Assembly (NCBI GenBank): GCA_000469685.2
Contig: LS997565.1
Coordinates: forward strand, 12,334,505 to 12,398,504
Source: Haemonchus contortus
Taxonomy: Eukaryota; Nematoda; Chromadorea; Rhabditida; Trichostrongylidae
DNA: 64,000 bases
Direction: 5' to 3'
This document shows positions 58,616-64,000 of this stretch, in pieces. The notes under the pieces are model-generated. The model ran no database searches, was not told the origin of the DNA, and saw only the letters and a list, made by a program, of their open reading frames with translations. The translations under genes were made by a program, and so were the position numbers. Each line of letters starts with the position of its first letter. Within the stretch, counting starts at the first letter, position 1.

Positions 58616-59040
58616 AAACACACTATCAAATAACACATTATCTACTTTCATTTACTTTCATTTTTACCTACGAGATCGAAGTTTTGGATTGAGAAAGTTC
58701 TGCACCATGCAGTCGAAATGAAAAAACCTGGAAATGATTGTTTGCATCGATTCAACACGCAGTGTTTATGGAGAGGGTCCAAAGCGCATGCATTAATACA
58801 CAGAAGAATCGTAGAAATCAAGTCACGTCGACAGATAGTCTCTATGTATAAGTGGTTCTGAACTTTAATGAAATAATTGAGCTAGTGAGGAGTCTGCACT
58901 TCTAAACTTATATTTTTTCATTGACTGAAGTTTATGAAGATTCCCTGTTGACAAAGATTGTCTTCACTGAGCTAGACCATACTCTGTTTTTTTCACGACT
59001 TGGTCTCTCTGGATTAGACGGGAGTGGGTGCATGCAGAAC

Positions 59041-59194
59041 TCAACGACCGACCGACCGATGGTATTGCTGGCTATATGTTGAAAACTTTGGACAGATTGT
59101 GTTCAAAGCTGCGTGAGTCATTAGGGCGCGTGATCCATCAGCGCTAAGTGTGGTCATCACGTAGCCAGCAACACCGACGATCGGTCGGTCGTTC
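59041..59194. repeat. Foldback element with GACCGACCGACC ends
   Basis: AACGACCGACCGACCGATGG...TTGCTGGCTA on the left pairs with TAGCCAGCAACACCGACGAT then CGGTCGGTCGTT on the right. About 150 bp. Confidence 0.75.
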
Positions 59195-59199
59195 ATTGC

Positions 59200-60440
59200 A
59201 CTCTGAAAGCGTCCAGTGATGTCTAATGTGAGTCATTCACAGACGTTGGCGACGACTCTCAAAATATAATTGATCACTGATTCACCTTGTTTATTATCGG
59301 CGAAACCGTAGAGTTGCTCAATAGATATGTTGAAATGTTGCCAGTGCTTCTGAAGCACACCTTAGATTCTAGTTGAAAATGTAGGGCATTCCACTTCGAG
59401 GATGTCACACGCGACTGTCATTAGTGAGGATAGGAATAGTCCTTCGCGTGCCGATCAAACTTACCAAATCACTCAAAATTATGCCCTAAAATCAGATTCA
59501 AAAGACAAACTTCAGAAAAATGCCGGGTCTACGGGTATGCGTTGGCGCATAAAAGCATTTCTGAGCTATGGTATGAATTTCTTTGGAGCCAGTGTTAAGA
59601 GATGCTGATCTTGTATGCAGACAAACTTGAGATTGAAATTTTCCGCAAAAATTGTCAGTTTGAAGGCCGGAGTGGAGGAGTAACCGTTCAATGGAATGCT
59701 ATCTCACTTAGAGCGTAGACGCTCAGAAATGAAGACACCCATTCAACTGCACAATAATCACTCAGCCCAGATTGCAGGTACCCCACGACAGCTCTAGGTT
59801 TATGCCAGTTTTCATGTTTTGAGAGATAATATTGAAATCCTTACAACAGTGAGAAATTTTTTTCTCCGTAAATCTTCCTAAGCTAGACAGCAAACGCAGC
59901 AGTTTAGGTATGTCTTAGGTGGATAGGCTTCATGTTCCACCCTTTCGAAGGTGCTAAAAAAACACTGTGTGAAGGGATTAATTTAAAAATGACGGCTCAA
60001 AACCCCTTCTTCATCCCTTTACTTGGTTCATCGCACTGATGAGTATCTGTATTGGTTTCTAAAAAGCTTTTGTTAGAAACTCGGATGCCAATAAGCCAGT
60101 AAGTAAACAGAGTAGTGTCTGTGTGTCTATGAAGTGACGTACGACTGAGACTAAATTATACTAATTGCACGACACTGGACCACTTTATTCGGAAAAGATG
60201 GTCAAACGTTTCCCTTCTCACTCATTCCCACCCGCCAGCCCCCCGCCAGCCCCACTCCACCTTTTCTTTCCTATTAATTGAATTGTGATTAGGCTTCAGG
60301 AAAAATTCTTATCTTCTGAGATCGAAGGAACATGACATGCCACAAATTTTACATGAAACAGACACGTGACACGGACTGCATTCAAAGCATTGACGGCGAT
60401 GTCGATCAGTGCTGACCGACATCCGGCCTGCCTCGTAGAA
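59200..60440. other. No gene recognised
   Basis: A 68-codon frame at 59,402-59,608 lacks splice or motif support. A short C-rich tract lies at about 60,230-60,255. Confidence 0.35.
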
Positions 60441-60679
60441 TGTTGCCTGCCTGGCAGTATTCATAGGATGCAAAGCCAACTTTTTTGCTTATTCTTCCAT
60501 TTCATTTTCCTGATTTGATGAGGTTATCTGTTATCCCTCACCCATTCTAGTTCAAGCTTCTTAGTTTCGGATGCTACTGGAAAAATCTCACTAATAAAAT
60601 AATAGAGTCCCTAACGCTGAACAATGCCGTTTTGGGATGTGCTCTTCCATTTCAACTTCCATTTTCCATAAGCAAAAAG

Positions 60680-60935
60680 ATTGCTTACGCTTCCTAAGGC
60701 TTGCAGAGACCACCCATCCACCCATTGAGCAATTTGGCGCTTTCACTTTCCACACAACTTTGTTGCCAATCGTTCCCCACAGGGGGAATGGAAGGTTTGA
60801 CTGACCTAAGCCATGCTTCTCTACGGGGCTGATTAGTTGGTACAGATCTGACCTGTAAGATAAAAGCCAGAGTATCGAGCTGGTACTCGAACCGCGGACC
60901 ATATGTGTGAGATGCACCACTCGCCATATCTCATT
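60680..60935 (-). repeat. tRNA-derived SINE, reverse, diverged
   Basis: Same position in the block and similar sequence as the copy at 47.88-48.15 kb (CTTGCAGAGACCACCC, TTGAGCAATTTGGCG, ACTCGAACCGCGGACC). It was probably duplicated with the block rather than inserted independently. Confidence 0.7.
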
Positions 60936-61009
60936 TCATATCAGAGCATGATTAGAGAATTGAAAATAGCGGTGTCATCGGCAGAAGTGTTCATGCTGAC
61001 AATAGAATC

Positions 61010-61440
61010 AACACAATGAGAAGCATCTGAACTGATTACCCTGCATTCAATCAATCTGAGCTCACCTCTTTGACTGGCCTCTACTCTCTATTCTTGTTTG
61101 CGCCACCTAAGCGGGGTCTACCAATTGGGAGCGAAACTAATTGTCAAAAGCAAAATTGGAGTTGTCCTTAGATTTTCCTCAGAAGTGATTTTGCCACTCT
61201 CTTTGATTACTTTACATTTTCGTCACCTATGGTAGCAGCATGGAAGCTATTTCAGGTGATCATGTATCTACCCCCTCAATCTAGTGGCTCTATAGCTTTA
61301 CTAGCCCTAAAATTTTGAGAAATGTAACTCAATCTCGACAACCTTTCGTTTTTTCTAGAATTTTCTTTCTTGTTTCCCACCCATAACATCGTATCCATCG
61401 CACACATGATCTTAATTTGTAATCCGTCTCTAGTGCGATA
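61010..61440 (+). repeat. Dispersed block repeat, serpin E copy
   Basis: AACACAATGAGAAGCATCTG...CTTGTTTGCGCCACC...GGGAGCGAAACTAATTGTCA...TAGTGGCTCTATAGC matches 48.25-48.66 kb through its full length. Confidence 0.65.
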
Positions 61441-61889
61441 TAGGGTAATGGTACAAAATGATTGCCTGGCGTAAACAACCTTTTCGTCCCAGATCAGAAA
61501 AGCGAAAAACGAGCTTGTTACCTGTGCTAATTGATAAAAAATTGAGAAATAGCAAGGCTAAACTTCATAGAAAAGAAGTCTAGTTAGCACACTATCATTT
61601 CTGTGGCTCTTCGATTGGTATATTGCCTGAGGTCGCTTTGGTTACTAGCGTGTTTAGGCACTTCGGGTCGGGTAAGTCACAGATTTGGAGCTTTGGACTA
61701 TTTTCAGGTCCTGAAGAAGAAGATTTACTCGGAACGTTGACCAATAAAGCGATTCAACCATAACGTACCTGTACGGCAGAGCAGTAAGGAAGTAAAGGCT
61801 ATGTCAAATGCCCAGGTTTCAAGTAGAGCGAACATGGAAGTTGCTATTTGTTACATTTTTGTTCTACTAAAACAAGAACCTATCAAAGG

Positions 61890-62155
61890 ATAGGAGGATG
61901 AGCCATAGAGCGTTAATCAATCCCCTCCAGGGGATGCACCCCGCGTTGGACTTCCATTCAGAATCTTAGCGACGTATTGAATGCGTATATGGCCAATACA
62001 GCGAGTTACGGCGGCCAGCAGATGTTCAAGTCGTTGCCTTTACAAATTAGTAGACCCCGAAGAGTTAGAAGTGTTGGTTCTCCTAGTCGGAGATCGATGC
62101 AGGATTCGAACCCGTGATCGTGTGTGATAATGCGCCATTTGCCTCTTTTTTTGTG
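61890..62155 (-). repeat. tRNA-derived SINE, reverse
   Basis: GCGTTAATCAATCCCCTCCA, GACTTCCATTCAGAATC, then GCAGGATTCGAACCCGTGA (B-box complement). The A-box end merges with the serpin-associated upstream repeat at about 62,145. Confidence 0.8.
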
Positions 62156-62987
62156 TTTCCCAGTTGTCGGGTGGCTAAATCGTTATGTACAGCGGCGCAC
62201 CACTTCTCGTCTACACAGCCCTCGACCTGTAGCCTCCTACCATGGTGCTCCCATGCCAATTTCAACCGAACAGATATGTGTCAGCATGTTTCGCCTTGAA
62301 AGTCTTATACGCCTCTCAAAGACCTCCTAAGAAAAAAGCTTGCATGAAAGTCGCGCCTTTCAAGAGGTTTCAAACCTCGTGACAAGGGAACAATATGAAG
62401 GGATGTCATAACCAACAAATTTGTACGCGCGGGTCTTTAGCTAGTGAAGTCTCCTTTCTGGCGCACCTCCAAGGGCATTGAATAAACGGTCAAATAGATA
62501 AAAAAATAAAATAAAACTCTATCCTCTCAGTTTTTATTGTATAGATTCAAAAGTTTTGCTTACGCCTCTGAATATTTCATTTTTTGGTTCCCTCATTCTC
62601 TATTATAATTACTCAGGTGTATTTTTACAGATGCAAGAATCTTTGTTGTCCAGCTTCGACTTCTTCTTACCGCTTTCCTTTTAAAGCTACACTGTCATTT
62701 AAGATGAGCAATTTGCTATGAGATTTCTCTTCAAAAGTTTTGACTTGTTTCCTTTTTTTTAGCCTTCAAACTCTTCAAATAGCCAAACTGGCATTCATAA
62801 AAATGTGCTGTTCTAAAGTGTGAGCCATCTCCTGGATTACATACCTTTTTCTTAATTATTTTTTTTTGTCGTCGCACACAATATTCTCCATCATCGTTTT
62901 TGTTTCTAAACCTTCTCAACATACTTCCAATAATTCTTGAAACAAGCATTTTGAGTCTTGATTAAGTTAATAATCTACCTTTTCAGG

Positions 62988-63868
62988 ATGTTTCCAACTG
63001 CCGAAACGGACTTTGGTCTAAGTATGCTACGGTGTGTACCGTCCAACGTCTCTTTGGTGGTGTCACCGATCTCTGTGATCTTCACATTGGCTATGGTCCA
63101 TGTCGGTTCGAAGGGATCTACAAGATTCGAAATTGAACGTGTCATCTCAAAGGGTCAGGAACATGGCCTGACCCTTCCATGCTTCAGTGATATGTGCGTC
63201 ATCAATAGTTTTCAGGAGCCGATACCGAGGGGTTTAACTCAGTGGAAGGGTATTACGCAAGACTTTTCAACCGAATCGAGAACCGTTGGGGACATGGCGC
63301 GAGCAGCAGGATATTTAATAGATTCTTCCTAAAGTAAGTAGGTTATCTTAGAGGTTCATCTTTAATTATTCGTCTTTGATATTTCTAGTAAGCGGGCCGA
63401 TGTTGAGATGGAGTATGAAGCAAGCATGTTAAGTTTCTACAATGCAAAAATTGATCGTATGGATTTTGGAACAGCAAATAAAACTGCATGGGTGATTTAT
63501 ATCATTAATCAGACCACCTGACATCAGGTCGGAAAATTTAGAATGATCTCTTTCAGATCATTGCTGGCCACATTTGTGCATCGACTGACGGAAAAATTTG
63601 CGGCATGGTTAAAGAAGAGAATGTTAAAAGTAAATTATGCCATTTTTCTCTCACGCACTCACTCTTTTTTCACTTTTCACTCACGTAATGCATAATTTTG
63701 TACTTCTGATAACCATCTGGTTGACTTGGACAAACTAAACCACCTTTCCTAGACATGTTCTCCTTGGTTGTCAGTACCAATCATTTTACGGGCGAATGGA
63801 AGTTCAAGTTCGACAAGAGCTCAAATTCGAAAGGGACATTCTACAGCTCCGAAGGGAAGGAACGAGAG
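62988..63868 (+). CDS. Serpin E, divergent, cut by the window end
   Basis: The first five of the nine family exons are present and in frame: 62988-63153, 63216-63333, 63389-63491, 63557-63629 and 63753-63868. Exons 6-9, including the reactive loop, lie beyond the window. N-terminus MFPTAETDFGLSML then VVSPISVIFTLAM. Exon 2 is 12 bases longer than in the other copies. Several otherwise shared positions differ: exon 4 starts IIAGHICAS instead of VID-FIA, and exon 5 reads VVSTNHFTGEW where the others have VNAIYFTAEW. All splice sites and phases are kept, so it is either a fast-evolving active gene or an early pseudogene. TTTTCAG lies directly before the ATG. Confidence 0.85.
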
Positions 63869-64000
63869 GTTGGCTATTAGGGTTCAAAAAATATGGCATA
63901 TTTTCTTGTCTTCCTGCATTAGGACTTCTTTTTGTTGTTTAAAACAGGGGAACAAAGAAGGAAAGGGTAACCCGACTCTTACAGAATAATCACACAATCG

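Noticed and set aside
1..64000. CRISPR arrays, operons with ribosome binding sites, rRNA genes
   Set aside because: No regularly spaced repeats, no bacterial gene organisation and no rRNA sequence; the DNA is intron-bearing eukaryotic.

Overview
The window looks like nuclear DNA of a parasitic nematode, probably a clade V strongylid of hookworm type (an inference, not a species call). The signs are short exons with TTTCAG acceptors, several start codons placed directly after an acceptor-like TTCAG or TTTAG as expected for spliced-leader trans-splicing, nematode-style leaderless serpins, and a dense load of Tc1/mariner, TIR and tRNA-derived SINE repeats. Real genes are broken into exons of about 50-350 bases, so I rebuilt the models from splice sites and reading phase.

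Left part (1-25 kb). There is a minus-strand small secreted Cys-rich gene (2.07-2.68 kb). A 3.3-kb segment is tandemly duplicated (5,960-9,231 and 9,259-12,514) and carries an unidentified minus-strand gene. A minus-strand multi-pass membrane protein gene follows (13.5-15.7 kb), then Cys-rich/EGF-like exons (16.6-17.9 kb) and a dead Tc1/mariner copy (18.4-19.4 kb). Much of the rest is repeat: a roughly 0.4-1 kb TIR family with ends reading TTAAAGGCACAGTTCACGAT, and a 300-bp tRNA-like SINE.

Right part (25-64 kb) is a serpin array. Three complete plus-strand genes (26,681-28,710; 39,494-41,948; 50,590-56,029), one complete minus-strand gene (34,027-37,176) and one more divergent gene cut by the window end (62,988-63,868) share the same 9-exon layout, exon for exon. 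The plus-strand starts recur every 11-13 kb with partly shared upstream sequence, so the array grew by duplication of about 12-kb blocks. The four complete products are 363, 364, 363 and 363 residues. All keep an inhibitory-type hinge and the serpin signature but differ in the reactive centre loop. Small secreted-peptide genes lie between the serpins: 31,718-33,153 (acidic, Tyr-rich), 43,769-46,096 (Gly/Pro/Trp/Arg-rich) and a possible one at 58,463-58,615.

Transposons have landed in introns without breaking reading frames: a mariner copy in the peptide gene at 43.8 kb, a TIR element in the minus-strand serpin, and a 3.7-kb intron full of repeats in the serpin at 50.6 kb. Other mobile DNA includes a BEL/Pao-type gag fragment behind the serpin at 39.5 kb, a complete but dead Tc1-like element at 56.4-57.9 kb, and a piggyBac-like element nested at TTAA inside a TIR element at 30 kb.
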